A DNA stretch of 64,000 nucleotides from Burkholderiales bacterium (GCA_016790695.1 JAEUOS010000145.1:57985-121984), one strand, 5' to 3'. Positions 49,140 through 61,520 are shown, counted from the stretch's first letter. Translations and numbers: made by a program. The notes: generated from the sequence alone by a model not told the origin.

Positions 49140-49906
49140 GCCTCGCCGGCAAGGTGGCCTGGATCACCGGCGGCGGTTCGGGCATCGGCCTGGCCGGCGC
49201 GGTCGAGCTTGCCCGTGCCGGATGCCGTGTGGTCATCTCCGGGCGGGATCCGGCCAAGCTGGCCGGCGCGGTGGCCGACGCGGCGCGTCGCGGTGCGCCC
49301 GCCGGGGCGGTCAGCGCGGCGGCACTGGACGTGGCCGACAAGGCGGCCGTGGCGCGGGTGGCGGCGCAGATCGAGCAGGAATGCGGGCGGGTCGACATCC
49401 TCGTCAACAGCGCCGGGGTCAATTTTCCCAAGCGGTTCTGGACCGAGACCGACGCCGAGACCTTCGAGCAGGTGGTCGCGATCAATCTCAACGGTGCGAC
49501 CTATTGCACGCTGGCTGTCCTCAAGGGGATGCAGCAGCGCCGCGAGGGCACGGTGATCAATGTCGCCTCGTTCGCGGGGTGGCACTTCAGCTATCTCACG
49601 GGCCCCGCGTACACGGCCAGCAAGGCGGGCATGATGGCCCTGACGCATTCGTTCAACATCGAGGAGTGCGTCAACGGGTTGCGCGCCACGGCGCTCTGCC
49701 CCGGCGAGGTGGCGACGCCGATCCTCAAGAAGCGTCCGATCGAGCCGTCCGCCGAGGAAAAGGCGCGCATGCTCCAGGAAGAGGACCTCGGGCGCACGAT
49801 CCGCTTCATCGCCGAGATGCCGCCTCACGTGTGCATCAACGAACTGGTGATCGCCCCGGTGTGGAACCGCATCTACATGGGCGGCGCCGACATCCGGCGC
49901 AAGTAG
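49136..49906 (+). CDS. Short-chain dehydrogenase/reductase
   Basis: This 256-residue SDR has the cofactor loop TGGGSGIG, LVNSAG, the catalytic Ser in NVASFAG and the Tyr-x-x-x-Lys in AYTASKAG. The ATG overlaps the upstream GST stop. The missing Asp after strand 2 (ISGRDPA has Arg there) favours NADP(H). The substrate is unknown, and its partnership with the GST suggests metabolism of a thiol-conjugated or xenobiotic carbonyl. It ends 21 bp from the convergent prmB. Confidence 0.92.
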   Translation: MSLAGKVAWITGGGSGIGLAGAVELARAGCRVVISGRDPAKLAGAVADAARRGAPAGAVSAAALDVADKAAVARVAAQIEQECGRVDILVNSAGVNFPKRFWTETDAETFEQVVAINLNGATYCTLAVLKGMQQRREGTVINVASFAGWHFSYLTGPAYTASKAGMMALTHSFNIEECVNGLRATALCPGEVATPILKKRPIEPSAEEKARMLQEEDLGRTIRFIAEMPPHVCINELVIAPVWNRIYMGGADIRRK

Positions 49907-49927
49907 GCGTCCGGCCGGCCGCGATGC

Positions 49928-50821
49928 TCAGGCGAGCAGTTCGCGGTCGAGCATGAAGACGAAGTCGTCGCCGGCGGCGACCGACAGCCATGTGAAGGGC
50001 GTGTCCGGGTACGCGCGCTCCAGGGCGGCGCGGTTGTGGCCGATCTCGACGATCAGCTTGCCGCCCGGGTTGAGGTAGGCGCGGGATCGCCGCAGCAGGC
50101 TGCGCACCACCGTCAGGCCGTCCTCGCCGCCGGCGAGCGCGATCTCCGGCTCCGCGCGGTATTCCTTCGGCAGCGACATCATCGATGCTCGATCGACATA
50201 CGGCGGATTGCTGATGATCAGGTCATACCGGGTCGCGGGCAGTGCGTCGAACAGGTCGGACTGCACCGGCCGGACCCGCTCGCCCAGGCCGTAATCGGCA
50301 ATGTTGCGCCTGGCCACGGCGAGCGCGTCGGGCGACACGTCGACCGCATCGACCTCGGCCGCGGGGAAGGCCAGCGCCGCGAGGATCGCCAGGCAGCCGG
50401 ACCCGGTGCACATGTCGAGAACGCGTCCGACCTGGTCGGGTGCCGCAATCCAGGGCGCGAGGCGGGTGTCGAGCAGTTCGGCGATGAACGAGCGCGGGAC
50501 GATGACGCGCTCGTCGACGTAGAAGCGATGCGCGCCGAGCCACGCTTCCTGCGTGAGATAGGCCGCGGGGACGCGCAGGCGCGCGCGCCGCTCCAGGACC
50601 TCGAGCACCGAATTGATCTCGGCCTCGCTCAGCGCGGCGTCGAGGAAGGGCTCGAGCATGTCGAGCGGCAGGTGCAGCGTGTGCAGGACCAGGTAGGCCG
50701 CCTCGTCGTACGCCGATTGCGTGCCGTGGCCGTAGAAGGCGCCCGCCTGGTTGAGGCTGGAGACGCCGTAGCGCACCAGGTCGCGGACCGTGCGAAAGGG
50801 CAGGGGGGCGCCCGCGGACAT
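49928..50821 (-). CDS. prmB: Ribosomal protein L3 glutamine methyltransferase PrmB
   Basis: ATG 50821 gives 297 residues; the much longer open frame upstream is a shadow of dapE. SAM-binding motif LDMCTGSGCLAILAAL and the substrate motif IISNPPYVD identify an N5-glutamine methyltransferase, and the N-terminal region with RDLVRYGVSSLNQAG matches PrmB rather than PrmC. It methylates a Gln of ribosomal protein L3. It lies 5 bp behind dapE at the end of the cluster. Confidence 0.94.
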   Translation of the reverse strand: MSAGAPLPFRTVRDLVRYGVSSLNQAGAFYGHGTQSAYDEAAYLVLHTLHLPLDMLEPFLDAALSEAEINSVLEVLERRARLRVPAAYLTQEAWLGAHRFYVDERVIVPRSFIAELLDTRLAPWIAAPDQVGRVLDMCTGSGCLAILAALAFPAAEVDAVDVSPDALAVARRNIADYGLGERVRPVQSDLFDALPATRYDLIISNPPYVDRASMMSLPKEYRAEPEIALAGGEDGLTVVRSLLRRSRAYLNPGGKLIVEIGHNRAALERAYPDTPFTWLSVAAGDDFVFMLDRELLA

Positions 50822-50826
50822 GCGGC

Positions 50827-52330
<1,504 letters not shown>

Positions 52331-53539
52331 TTACTTGATGTCCTCGGTGATCAGCGTGATCTCCGTGAACGAGGCGCCGCCGCTTTCCTGCGCCTCGCCG
52401 CCCGGCTTGCCGCGATCCGGCTGCGCCGCGCCGACCGCGGCCGGCGGCTGCTGCGGCGCGCCGGGCACGGTCACGCCCGGTTCGGTGTTGTTGAGCAGCC
52501 AGATCAGGTTCGACGGCGAGTCGGCATTCTGCATGCCTTCCTCCTGCGTGATCTTGCCCTCGCGGATCATGCGGAAGAACGCCTGCTCGAAGGTCTGCGA
52601 CCCCGGCGCCATCGACTTGTCCATCGCATCCTTCATTTCGCCGATCTCGCCCTTCTCGATCAGCTCCGCGATGTAGCGCGTGTTGAGCATCACCTCGACG
52701 GCGGCGGAGCGGCCGCCGACCTTGTTGCGCACCAGACGCTGCGAGACGATGCACTTGAGTGCCGCCGACAGATCCTGCAGCAGGGCGGGGCGGTTCTCTA
52801 GCGGATAGAAGCTGATGATGCGGTTGAGCGCGTGGTACGAATTGTTGGCGTGCAAGGTGGCCAGGCACAGGTGGCCCGACTGCGCGTAGGCGATCGCCGC
52901 GGCCATGGTGTCCTTGTCGCGGATCTCGCCGATCAGGATGCAGTCCGGCGCCTGGCGCAGCGCGTTCTTCAGCGCGATCTTGAAGTCGAGCGTGTCGGTG
53001 CCGACCTCGCGCTGGTTGACGATGGATTTCTTGTTCCGGAAGATGAACTCGATCGGATCCTCGAGCGTGAGGATGTGGCCCGACTTGAGCTCGTTGCGAT
53101 AGTCGAGCATGGCCGCCAGCGACGTCGACTTGCCCGACCCGGTGGCGCCGACCATCAGGATCAGCCCGCGCTTCTCCATGATCTGCTCCTTGAGAACGTC
53201 GGGCAGCCCCAGGGAGTCGATCGGCGGGATCTCGCCGGGAATGTAGCGCACAACCACGGCCGGGGAATTCTTCTGGCGCATCGCGCTGATGCGGAACGAG
53301 CCGATGCCGGGCATGGAAAAGGCCGTGTTGAGTTCGAGGGTCTCCTCGTACTCCTTGATCTGCTTCTCGTTGAGGACTTCGTAGAGCAGCTTGATGATGG
53401 TGTCGCTGTCCATCAGCTGCTGGTTGACCGGCACCGCCACCCCGTTGATCTTGATGTTGATCGGCGAGGAGACCGACAGGAAGATGTCCGACGCCTTCTT
53501 GTCGGCCATCAGCTGGAACAGGCGTTTCATTGCGGACAT
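52331..53539 (-). CDS. pilU: Type IV pilus retraction-type ATPase PilU
   Basis: This 402-residue PilT/PilU ATPase starts at an ATG with GGAGG at 5 nt. Walker A is GATGSGKST, Walker B is CILIGEIRD, the Asp box has VVVRYIPGEIPPIDSLG and the His box reads HANNSYHALNRI rather than the PilT HTNSA pattern, which favours PilU. A 50-residue Pro/Gly-rich tail follows the core. It powers pilus retraction together with PilT. No pilT is nearby. The position between dapD and the arsC-dapE pair is unrelated in function but conserved in many betaproteobacteria. Confidence 0.93.
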   Translation of the reverse strand: MSAMKRLFQLMADKKASDIFLSVSSPINIKINGVAVPVNQQLMDSDTIIKLLYEVLNEKQIKEYEETLELNTAFSMPGIGSFRISAMRQKNSPAVVVRYIPGEIPPIDSLGLPDVLKEQIMEKRGLILMVGATGSGKSTSLAAMLDYRNELKSGHILTLEDPIEFIFRNKKSIVNQREVGTDTLDFKIALKNALRQAPDCILIGEIRDKDTMAAAIAYAQSGHLCLATLHANNSYHALNRIISFYPLENRPALLQDLSAALKCIVSQRLVRNKVGGRSAAVEVMLNTRYIAELIEKGEIGEMKDAMDKSMAPGSQTFEQAFFRMIREGKITQEEGMQNADSPSNLIWLLNNTEPGVTVPGAPQQPPAAVGAAQPDRGKPGGEAQESGGASFTEITLITEDIK

Positions 53540-53572
53540 GGCGGCCTCCGGTCGGATGGCGGGATGGGCTGG

Positions 53573-54394
<822 letters not shown>

Positions 54395-54435
54395 GTTCGA
54401 GTTCCGTTGTCGTGTGGAAGGAGGGGGAGGGAGGC

Positions 54436-55629
54436 TCAGGCCGCGCCGCAGAAGCGCGCGATGCGGCCGGCCGCCTCGACGCACTCGGGGACGTCGGCGA
54501 CGAGCGCCATGCGGATGTAGCCGCGCCCCGGATTCGTGCCGCCGTCGTCGCGCGCCATGTAGCTGCCGGGGAGGACGGTGACGCCTTCGCGTCGATAGAG
54601 CTCGCGCGTGAACGCGACGTCGTCGCCGCCCGGGACGCGCGCCCACAGGTAGAACGCGGCATCCGGCAGGCGGACCTCGAGCGCCGGCGCGACCAGCGGC
54701 AGGACGGCATCGAACTTCTCGCGGTACAGGCGTCGGTTCTCGCGCACGTGCGCCTCGTCGTTCCAGGCGGCCGCGCTCGCGGCCTGGACCGCCAGGCCCA
54801 TGGCGCTGCCGTGGTAGGTGCGATAGAGCAGGAAGTCGCGAATGATCGCCGCATCGCCGGCGACGAAGCCCGAGCGCATGCCCGGCACGCTCGAACGCTT
54901 GGACAGGCTGGAGAACATCACGAGGCGCTCATTTCCGCGACCCAGCGCCTGCGCCGCCTGCAGGCAGCCGAGCGGCGGGTGGGCCTCGTCGAAATAGATC
55001 TCCGAGTAGCACTCGTCGGAACCGACGACGAAGCCGTGGCGGTCGGCCAGGGAGAAAACCTCGCGCCAGTCGTCCAGCGTCATCACCGCGCCGGTCGGAT
55101 TGCCGGGCGAGCAGACGATCAGCAACTGCGTGTCGCGCCAGACGGCGTCGGGCACGGCGGAGAGGTCCGCGGCGAAATTGCGCGCCGGCACCGCCGGCGC
55201 GAAGTGCGCGCGCGCGCCGGCGAGGATCGCCGCGCCTTCGTAGATCTGATAGAAGGGGTTCGGGCAGACCACCGTCGCGCGGGGGCGGCTGCCGTCGACC
55301 ACCGTCTGCGTCAGGGCGAACAAGGCCTCGCGCGACCCGTTGACGGGGAGTACCTCGCGCGCGGGGTCGATCGCCCCGAGTCCGTAGCGCCGCCCGAGCC
55401 AGCCCGCGATCGCTTCACGCAGGTAGGCTTCGCCGCCGGTGGCCGGATACTTCGCCAGGCCCGCGAGATTTTGCGTCAGCGCGTCCTTGATGAACTGCGG
55501 CGTGGCATGTTGCGGCTCGCCGATTCCGAGGCTGACCGGACGGATGCCGGAAGGCGGCGCGATGCCCGCGAAGAGTTGGCGCAGCTTTTCGAACGGGTAG
55601 GGCTGGAGCAGCGACAGGCGCGGGTTCAT
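54436..55629 (-). CDS. dapC: Succinyldiaminopimelate transaminase DapC
   Basis: This is a 397-residue class I PLP aminotransferase. The Schiff-base Lys lies in [18 protein letters not shown], the cofactor-binding NPTGAV is in [16 protein letters not shown], and the carboxylate-binding Arg is near the C-terminus. The N-terminus [22 protein letters not shown], together with adjacent dapD, identifies DapC. It produces N-succinyl-LL-DAP, which DapE cleaves. The gene begins just after a terminator hairpin that ends the upstream tRNA-Pro unit, so it needs its own promoter or read-through. Confidence 0.95.
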   Translation of the reverse strand: MNPRLSLLQPYPFEKLRQLFAGIAPPSGIRPVSLGIGEPQHATPQFIKDALTQNLAGLAKYPATGGEAYLREAIAGWLGRRYGLGAIDPAREVLPVNGSREALFALTQTVVDGSRPRATVVCPNPFYQIYEGAAILAGARAHFAPAVPARNFAADLSAVPDAVWRDTQLLIVCSPGNPTGAVMTLDDWREVFSLADRHGFVVGSDECYSEIYFDEAHPPLGCLQAAQALGRGNERLVMFSSLSKRSSVPGMRSGFVAGDAAIIRDFLLYRTYHGSAMGLAVQAASAAAWNDEAHVRENRRLYREKFDAVLPLVAPALEVRLPDAAFYLWARVPGGDDVAFTRELYRREGVTVLPGSYMARDDGGTNPGRGYIRMALVADVPECVEAAGRIARFCGAA

Positions 55630-55640
55630 GTGCCGGAAAG

Positions 55641-55677
55641 CGAAAAATGAAAAAGCCTCGCTGGAGAGCGAGGCTTT
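55641..55677 (-). terminator. Rho-independent terminator after tRNA-Pro
   Basis: On the minus strand, an 11-bp stem (55652-55662 with 55667-55677, four-base loop) is followed by TTTTCATTTTT. It would end the HTH-tRNA-Pro transcript before dapC. The first dapC codon lies only about 12 bases past the T-run. Confidence 0.85.
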
Positions 55678-55684
55678 GAATTCA

Positions 55685-55763
<79 letters not shown>

Positions 55764-55777
55764 CAACTGGAAGTATA

Positions 55778-56122
55778 TCAGGTCTGCGCGCTTCCGACGT
55801 TGGGGCGGGCCTCGGCAGCGTCGCTGCGGGCCTCGGGGTTCTTCATGCGGGCGGCCGCGCGGCGCAGCTTCTTGTAGAGCTCGGGCTGGTCGGCCTTGAG
55901 ATACTCGAGGATCTCGAAGTCCTCGCGCTTGACCTTCTCCAGATCGATCTGCTCGACGTGCACCAGACGAAGCAGCTCGCGCACGGGCTTCGGCATCTCC
56001 CGGCCGGATTCGTAGCGCGATCCGCCCGACTGCGTCACGCCGATCTTGGTCCAGAACTCGTCCTGGTTCAGCCCCAGGCGTTGGCGGATTTCCCGCGCGT
56101 CGAACTTGTCGAAAAAGCCCAT
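55778..56122 (-). CDS. Small XRE-like helix-turn-helix protein
   Basis: This 114-residue protein has a Cro/XRE-type HTH in the first 55 residues ([29 protein letters not shown]), then a hydrophilic alpha-helical segment with [19 protein letters not shown]. It is a probable DNA-binding regulator of unknown target. The stop lies 16 bp before tRNA-Pro on the same strand, so both may be on one transcript. The divergent gap to lysC is 186 bp. Confidence 0.85.
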   Translation of the reverse strand: MGFFDKFDAREIRQRLGLNQDEFWTKIGVTQSGGSRYESGREMPKPVRELLRLVHVEQIDLEKVKREDFEILEYLKADQPELYKKLRRAAARMKNPEARSDAAEARPNVGSAQT

Positions 56123-56229
56123 CGATGCACCTTGATGCCGCTGCTATGGCTGCAAGATAACAAAATTCCCGCGCGGGCGGCGCATTCGCCGCGCATCGTT
56201 GCAAGCTTTAACAGAAACCGGAGCCGGAG

Positions 56230-56258
56230 TGGAAAGGGTGCTGAAAATCGGTTAAAAT
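56230..56258 (+). promoter_or_regulatory. Candidate lysC promoter
   Basis: TGGAAA (56230-56235), a 17-bp spacer and TAAAAT (56253-56258) form a moderate sigma-70-like promoter about 50 bp before lysC. I see no lysine riboswitch fold in the 186-bp divergent gap. Confidence 0.5.
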
Positions 56259-56308
56259 ACAAAGCTTTGCCGATCCCGCGCGGACCGGCTCCTGGCAACC
56301 CGACCACC

Positions 56309-57562
56309 ATGGCGCTCATCGTCCACAAGTACGGCGGCACGTCCGTCGGCAGCACCGAACGCATCAAGAACGTCGCCAGGCGCGTCGCCAAGTGGCACGC
56401 CGCCGGACACAAGATGGTGGTGGTTCCCTCGGCCATGTCGGGGGAGACCAACCGGCTCCTCGGACTTGCCAAGGAACTGTCGGCGCGGCCCGATCCGCGC
56501 GAACTCGACGTCATCGCCGCGACCGGCGAGCAGGTGACGATCGGCCTGCTCGCGATCGCGCTGATGGAACTCGGCCTGAAGGCGCGCAGCTATACCGGCG
56601 CGCAGGTCAAGGTGCTCACCGACAGTGCCTACACCAAGGCGCGGATCATGGACATCGACGACCGCTCGATCCGCGCCGACCTCGACCGCGGCATGGTGGT
56701 GGTGGTGGCCGGGTTCCAGGGAATGGACGAAGCCGGCAACATCACCACGCTCGGGCGGGGCGGCTCGGACACGTCGGCGGTCGCGCTGGCCGCGGCGCTC
56801 AAGGCCGACGAGTGCCTGATCTACACCGATGTCGACGGCGTGTACACCACCGACCCGCGCATCGTCGAGGACGCGCGACGCCTCAGGACCGTGACGTTCG
56901 AGGAAATGCTCGAGATGGCGAGCCTGGGCTCGAAAGTCCTGCAGATCCGCTCGGTGGAGTTCGCCGGCAAGTACAAGGTGCCGCTGCGCGTGCTCTCCAG
57001 CCTCACCGACCCGATGATGCCGATCGCGGAGGAGGCCGCGTCGGGCACGCTGATCACCTTCGAGGAAGACCAGAAAATGGAACAAGCCGTCATTTCCGGC
57101 ATCGCCTTCAACCGCGACGAGGCCAAGATCACCGTGATGGGCGTCCCGGATCGCCCGGGCATCGCCTACCAGATCCTGGGGCCGATCGGCGACGCCAACA
57201 TCGACGTCGACATGATCATCCAGAACGCAAGCGTCGGCGGGCTCACCGACTTCTCGTTCACCGTCAACCGCGCCGAGTACCCGAAGGCGCTCGAGGTGTT
57301 GAACAGCAAGGTCAAGGGCGCGATCAACGCCGCCGAGATTCGCGGCGACGACAAGGTGTGCAAGGTGTCGATGGTCGGGGTGGGCATGCGCACCCACGCC
57401 GGCATCGCCAGCCAGATGTTCCGCACCCTGTCCGAGGAGGGGATCAACATCCAGATGATCTCCACCTCCGAGATCAAGATCTCCGTGGTGATCGACGACA
57501 AGTACATGGAACTGGCCGTGCGCGCCCTCCACAACGCATTCGGCCTCGACCAGGCGAGTTGA
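56309..57562 (+). CDS. lysC: Aspartate kinase LysC
   Basis: ATG 56309 gives 417 residues starting [13 protein letters not shown]; the longer open frame upstream crosses a tRNA and is not real. The kinase domain has [25 protein letters not shown] and [13 protein letters not shown]. Two ACT regulatory domains follow (about 265-415), with [15 protein letters not shown] and [12 protein letters not shown]. It catalyses the first step of the aspartate pathway and is expected to be feedback-inhibited through the ACT domains. Together with dapC/D/E it links aspartate to diaminopimelate. Confidence 0.97.
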   Translation: MALIVHKYGGTSVGSTERIKNVARRVAKWHAAGHKMVVVPSAMSGETNRLLGLAKELSARPDPRELDVIAATGEQVTIGLLAIALMELGLKARSYTGAQVKVLTDSAYTKARIMDIDDRSIRADLDRGMVVVVAGFQGMDEAGNITTLGRGGSDTSAVALAAALKADECLIYTDVDGVYTTDPRIVEDARRLRTVTFEEMLEMASLGSKVLQIRSVEFAGKYKVPLRVLSSLTDPMMPIAEEAASGTLITFEEDQKMEQAVISGIAFNRDEAKITVMGVPDRPGIAYQILGPIGDANIDVDMIIQNASVGGLTDFSFTVNRAEYPKALEVLNSKVKGAINAAEIRGDDKVCKVSMVGVGMRTHAGIASQMFRTLSEEGINIQMISTSEIKISVVIDDKYMELAVRALHNAFGLDQAS

Positions 57563-57574
57563 TGCGCCTATAAT
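57546..57574 (+). promoter_or_regulatory. tRNA-Ser promoter inside the lysC 3' end
   Basis: TCGACC (57546-57551), a 17-bp spacer and a perfect TATAAT (57569-57574) precede tRNA-Ser by 17 bp. The -35 lies in the last codons of lysC. This would let the tRNA be transcribed independently of lysC. Confidence 0.75.
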
Positions 57575-57591
57575 TCGCAGTTCGGCCGGAT

Positions 57592-57685
57592 GGAGACGTG
57601 GATGAGTGGCTGAAATCGGCGCCCTGCTAAGGCGTTATGCGGGCTTAAACCCGTATCGAGGGTTCGAATCCCTCCGTCTCCGCCA
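57592..57685 (+). tRNA. tRNA-Ser (GCT anticodon)
   Basis: This 94-nt class II tRNA has acceptor GGAGACG/CGTCTCC, anticodon stem GCGCC/GGCGT with loop CTGCTAA (anticodon GCT), a long variable arm (TATGCGGG...CCCGTA), T-arm GAGGGTTCGAATCCCTC and an encoded GCCA end. It reads AGC/AGU serine codons. A promoter lies just upstream and a terminator downstream. Confidence 0.97.
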
Positions 57686-57723
57686 ACAGATTGCAGAAGT
57701 GAAATTCGATGTCGGCCAAGAGG

Positions 57724-57758
57724 GCCCGCCGTTCCACTTAGGAGTCGCGGGCTTTTTT
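57724..57758 (+). terminator. Terminator after tRNA-Ser
   Basis: GCCCGC (57724-57729) pairs with GCGGGC (57747-57752) across a 17-nt loop and is followed by TTTTTTG. It is an intrinsic terminator with a modest stem, 38 bp after the tRNA. Confidence 0.7.
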
Positions 57759-57811
57759 GTTTGCCGGCAATCCTCGGCTGGCCGTGCGGAGCCGTGTCAC
57801 CGTGTCGGTGG

Positions 57812-58897
57812 TCAGGCGACCCGGTGCCCGATGGCGCCGCCGCAAAGCGCCGCGCGGCAATTGGCGAAGACCTGAGCGAGTTCGTCGAGGACGCCGAAGC
57901 GGGAGCCACCGGCGAAATGCGGCGTCATGATCACGTTCGGTAGCCGGCACAGGCGGTCGCCGGGCGGCCGCGGCTCTTCGTGGTGGACGTCGAGCCCGGC
58001 GCCGGCGATGAGTCCGCTGGTGAGCGCGGTATGGAGATCATCCTCGTTGACCAGGCGGCCGCGACTGGTGTTGACGAAGTAGGCGCTGCGCTTCATCGAT
58101 CGGAACGTGGCCAGGTCGACCATGCCGCGGTTGGCGGGCAGGTTCGCGGCGTGGATCGAAACGAAATCGGCCTGGGCGAGGAGCGCCTCGCGCGCGGCGA
58201 AGCGCACGCCGAGTTCGCGCTCGGCGGACTCGGCCAGGCGGTTGCGGTTCGAGTACAGAACCGTCATCCCGAACGCCCGGGCGCGCCGGGCCACGATCGC
58301 ACCGACTTCCCCCAGGCCGAGGATGCCGAGGGTCTTGCCGTAGAGCCCGGAGAGCGGCGCGGTGCCGGTCCAGTTGTAGGCCACGCCGTCGGTCGGCGCG
58401 ACGCGGCCTGCATCCCACGCGCCGGTGCGGATCTGCGCGTCGGCACGCACCAGCTGCTTGGCGAGCGCGAGCATCAGCAGGATGGCATGTTCGGCGGTGA
58501 GGACGAGGGTGGGGCGCGGCAGGCAGGACACGGGCACGCCGCGCGCGCGGGCGGCATCGAGGTCGATGCCGTCGGTGCGTTCGCCCAGTCGCTGGATCAG
58601 CCTGAGCGACGGCGCGGCCGCGATGCGCGCCGCATCGACGCCGCCGCGCCGGAACAGGATGATGCTGGGGTCGGCGTGCGCCACTTCCTCGGCGCGCGCC
58701 GACAGGCCCAGCACGGTGACGCCATCCGGTGCGTGCAGTCCGTCGGCGGCGCGGTAGACCAGGTCGGGATCGACCGGCTCGGGCGCGAAGAAGGCGCGCA
58801 CCCAGGCGTCATCGATCTCGGGCGGACGGGCCAGGGCATAGCGCGCCAGGCGCAGGATGTGATCGTCGTCGAGGATGACGATCCGGTGTCGAGGCAT
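57812..58897 (-). CDS. D-2-hydroxyacid dehydrogenase family protein
   Basis: This 361-residue NAD(P)-dependent dehydrogenase has the Rossmann loop LGILGLGEVGAIVARRARA, the catalytic Arg in VNTSRGRLV, Glu in LDVHHEEP and His in MTPHFAGGS. The N-terminal 50 residues are longer than usual and hold no recognised motif. The substrate cannot be told from glycerate, phosphoglycerate or other 2-hydroxy acids; lack of an ACT domain argues against SerA. It is 57 bp behind an ABC binding-protein gene on the same strand, so the two may be linked. Confidence 0.93.
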   Translation of the reverse strand: MPRHRIVILDDDHILRLARYALARPPEIDDAWVRAFFAPEPVDPDLVYRAADGLHAPDGVTVLGLSARAEEVAHADPSIILFRRGGVDAARIAAAPSLRLIQRLGERTDGIDLDAARARGVPVSCLPRPTLVLTAEHAILLMLALAKQLVRADAQIRTGAWDAGRVAPTDGVAYNWTGTAPLSGLYGKTLGILGLGEVGAIVARRARAFGMTVLYSNRNRLAESAERELGVRFAAREALLAQADFVSIHAANLPANRGMVDLATFRSMKRSAYFVNTSRGRLVNEDDLHTALTSGLIAGAGLDVHHEEPRPPGDRLCRLPNVIMTPHFAGGSRFGVLDELAQVFANCRAALCGGAIGHRVA

Positions 58898-58954
58898 GCG
58901 GACGGGGCCGGGCAGGGAGCGATCGGCGCCGGCAATCCCGCCGGCGCGCCGGTC

Positions 58955-60523
58955 CTATTGCGGCTTGACGTCGTGGGCGAAGGTGAACTCGTCGGTGCGC
59001 CCGCCGTAGGCGAGGCCCTTGCGCATCGCCCAGGTCGCGATCTGGTGATGCACCGGCACCACGCCGACGTTGCGCATCGCCTGGATCGCCGCCTCGATCG
59101 CATTGGCCTCGCGCTGCTTGTCGTCGGTCATCTGGAATCCGCGGTCGAGCATGTCGTCCAGGGCCGGCAGCGAGTGCTTGCCCCAGTTCCAGGCGCCGTA
59201 CCCCTTCTCGGCGTTCGGCGTCGCGAGCAGCGCACGCAGGGCCAGATCGCCGGAGAACGAGCCCCAACCCAGCATCAGGAACGGGAAGTCGCCATTGCGG
59301 GCCCGCCCGAGATAGACGCTCATCGGGAAGGTCTCCACCTTGGTCTGGATGCCGACCCGGGTCAGCATCTGGGCGACGGCCTGGGCGATCTGGTCGTCGT
59401 TCACGTAGCGATTGTTGGGGGCGGCGAGCGTGAGGCTGAAGCCGTCCTTGTAACCGGCCTCGGCGAGCAGCTTGCGCGCGCCGTCCGGGTCGTAGGACGC
59501 CGGCTTGAGCGCGAACGCATGGCCGAACACCGTGGGCGAAACGATGTTCGCCGCCGGCATCGCGAGCCCCTCCATCACCCGCTCGGCAATCGCCTGGCGG
59601 TTGATCGCGAGCGACACCGCCTGCCGCACGCGCGGGTCCTTGAACGGGTTCCGCGCCAGTGGCTTGCCGTCCTTGCCGGCGATGCCGGGCGGGTTGTCGC
59701 GGGCCTGGTCCATGTGAAAGAAGATGGTGCGCCAGGACACCTTCTGGGCGACCGTGAACTTGCCGCTGGTCTTGATGCGCGTTGCGTCCGCGGTGGGCAG
59801 GTTCTCGATCATGTCGACGTCGCCCGCCATCAGCGCGGCGATGCGCGATCCGTCCGTAGGCAGGATGCGCAGCGACACCTTCTCGAACGCGGGCTTGGCG
59901 CCCCAGTAGGCGTCGTTGCGGGCGAGTTCGACGCGGTCACCCCGCTTGAAGCCGGCGAGCTTGAACGGCCCGGTCCCGGGAATCGCCGGCGTGCCGTCGG
60001 CGCCGACGCGCGCGGCATTGAAATCCTCGGTCGACGCGGCCTGCGCCTTGCGGCTGATGACGAAGATCGAGCTCAGGTCGTACGGCAGCATCGCATAGGG
60101 GGTCGCGGTGCGGAAGACGACGATGTTCGGCCGGACCACCTTCATCTCGACGATCGCCTTGGTGAAGGCACCGAACTGGCCGCCGCTCTTCTCGGCAGCG
60201 CGGGCACGCTCGATCGAGGCGATCACGTCCTCGGGCCCCAACTCCGTGCCGTCGTGGAACCGCACCCCGCGGCGCAGGCGGAATTCCCAGCTGGTCTTGT
60301 CGATCGCCTTCCAGGACTCGGCCAGTCCGGGAACCAGCCGGGCGTCGGCGTTCACGTGCGTCAGCGCGTCGTAGACGTGCCAGAGGGCGTTGTTGTTCGA
60401 GCCGATGTTGATGTGGTGCGGATCGAGCGAGGTGATGTCGGCGGCGATGCCGACACGCAGGGTGCCCTGGGCCGCCGCGAGCGCCGGCGCGAGCAGGAAC
60501 ACGAGGAGCAGACGACGCAGCAT
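58955..60523 (-). CDS. ABC transporter periplasmic substrate-binding protein (peptide/nickel, SBP_bac_5 family)
   Basis: ATG 60523 (GGGAAGGTGG upstream) gives 522 residues with a short signal peptide (MLRRLLLVFLLAPALAAAQG, cleavage near residue 18). The family 5 signature is ADITSLDPHH, LVPGLAESWKAIDKTSWEF and FHDGTELGPEDVI, and DPRVRQAVSLAINRQAI is typical. It binds a peptide, oligopeptide or similar ligand in the periplasm. No permease or ATPase gene is adjacent in the window, so it is an orphan here. It is divergent from nadK. Confidence 0.94.
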   Translation of the reverse strand: MLRRLLLVFLLAPALAAAQGTLRVGIAADITSLDPHHINIGSNNNALWHVYDALTHVNADARLVPGLAESWKAIDKTSWEFRLRRGVRFHDGTELGPEDVIASIERARAAEKSGGQFGAFTKAIVEMKVVRPNIVVFRTATPYAMLPYDLSSIFVISRKAQAASTEDFNAARVGADGTPAIPGTGPFKLAGFKRGDRVELARNDAYWGAKPAFEKVSLRILPTDGSRIAALMAGDVDMIENLPTADATRIKTSGKFTVAQKVSWRTIFFHMDQARDNPPGIAGKDGKPLARNPFKDPRVRQAVSLAINRQAIAERVMEGLAMPAANIVSPTVFGHAFALKPASYDPDGARKLLAEAGYKDGFSLTLAAPNNRYVNDDQIAQAVAQMLTRVGIQTKVETFPMSVYLGRARNGDFPFLMLGWGSFSGDLALRALLATPNAEKGYGAWNWGKHSLPALDDMLDRGFQMTDDKQREANAIEAAIQAMRNVGVVPVHHQIATWAMRKGLAYGGRTDEFTFAHDVKPQ

Positions 60524-60606
60524 GGCCACCTTCCCGGGCGCGATGGAATCACGGCGATTGTTGCACAGGTCGCCGGTGGGACGGCGCCATGTGATTTAAT
60601 GCATCC

Positions 60607-61488
60607 ATGTCCCGCGCCTTCCGCAACGTCGCCATCGTCGGCAAGTACCAGAGCCAGGGGATCGCCGAGCCGCTGGCGGCGATCGCGGGGCATCTGAAGG
60701 CCGACGGTTTCACGCCGATCATCGAGAAGGACACCGCCGACAACATCGGCCTGTCCGGCTATGCGACCGCGCCGGTGGCCGAACTTGGCAAGGCGGCGGA
60801 CGTGGCCGTGGTCGTCGGCGGCGACGGCACCATGCTTTCTGTCGCGCGCATCCTGGCCCCGTTCGACGTGCCGCTGGTCGGCGTGAACCAGGGCCGGCTG
60901 GGTTTCATGACCGACATCGCGCTGCACGACACGCAGCGCGCCCTGGCGGCGATCCTGTCGGGGGAATACGACCAGGAAGAGCGCCACATCCTGCAGGGAA
61001 CGGTCTCGCGTCAGGGGCAGGTGCTGCTCGACACCCTCGCGTTGAACGACGTCGTGGTCAGCCGCGGCGCGATCGGCGGCATGGTCGAACTCACCGTCGC
61101 GATCGACGGGCGGTTCGTCTACAACCAGCGCGCGGACGGGCTGATCGTGGCCACGCCGACCGGGTCGACCGCGTATGCGCTGTCGGCCAACGGCCCGATT
61201 CTGCACCCGAACCTGGCGGCCATCGTGCTGGTGCCGGTCGCGCCCCACGCGCTGTCGAACCGTCCGATCGCGCTGGCCGACACCTGCGAGGTCGAGATGA
61301 CCCTGACCCGCGGCCGCGACGCCGGCGCGCACTTCGACGGCCAGGCGCATGTCTCCCTGATCGATCGCGACCGCATCACCGTGCGGCGCTACCAGCACAA
61401 CATCCGGTTCCTGCACCCGCGCGGCTATGACTACTTCCGCATGCTGCGCGAGAAGCTGCACTGGAGCGCCTTGCCGCCCGCGCAATAG
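60607..61488 (+). CDS. nadK: NAD kinase
   Basis: This is a 293-residue NAD kinase with the diglycine motif VVVGGDGTMLSVAR, NQGRLGFMTD, RADGLIVATPTGSTAYALSANG and HALSNRPI. It phosphorylates NAD to NADP using ATP. recN follows 32 bp downstream on the same strand, matching the common nadK-recN pairing. The start has no strong ribosome site but the sequence MSRAFRNVAIVGKYQ is family-like. Confidence 0.97.
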   Translation: MSRAFRNVAIVGKYQSQGIAEPLAAIAGHLKADGFTPIIEKDTADNIGLSGYATAPVAELGKAADVAVVVGGDGTMLSVARILAPFDVPLVGVNQGRLGFMTDIALHDTQRALAAILSGEYDQEERHILQGTVSRQGQVLLDTLALNDVVVSRGAIGGMVELTVAIDGRFVYNQRADGLIVATPTGSTAYALSANGPILHPNLAAIVLVPVAPHALSNRPIALADTCEVEMTLTRGRDAGAHFDGQAHVSLIDRDRITVRRYQHNIRFLHPRGYDYFRMLREKLHWSALPPAQ

Positions 61489-61520
61489 CGCCGCGGCACG
61501 CAGCGAAGAGGGGCAGCCAC

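Noticed and set aside
56123..56308. Lysine riboswitch before lysC
   Set aside because: No multi-helix aptamer pattern or terminator is visible in the 186-bp gap.
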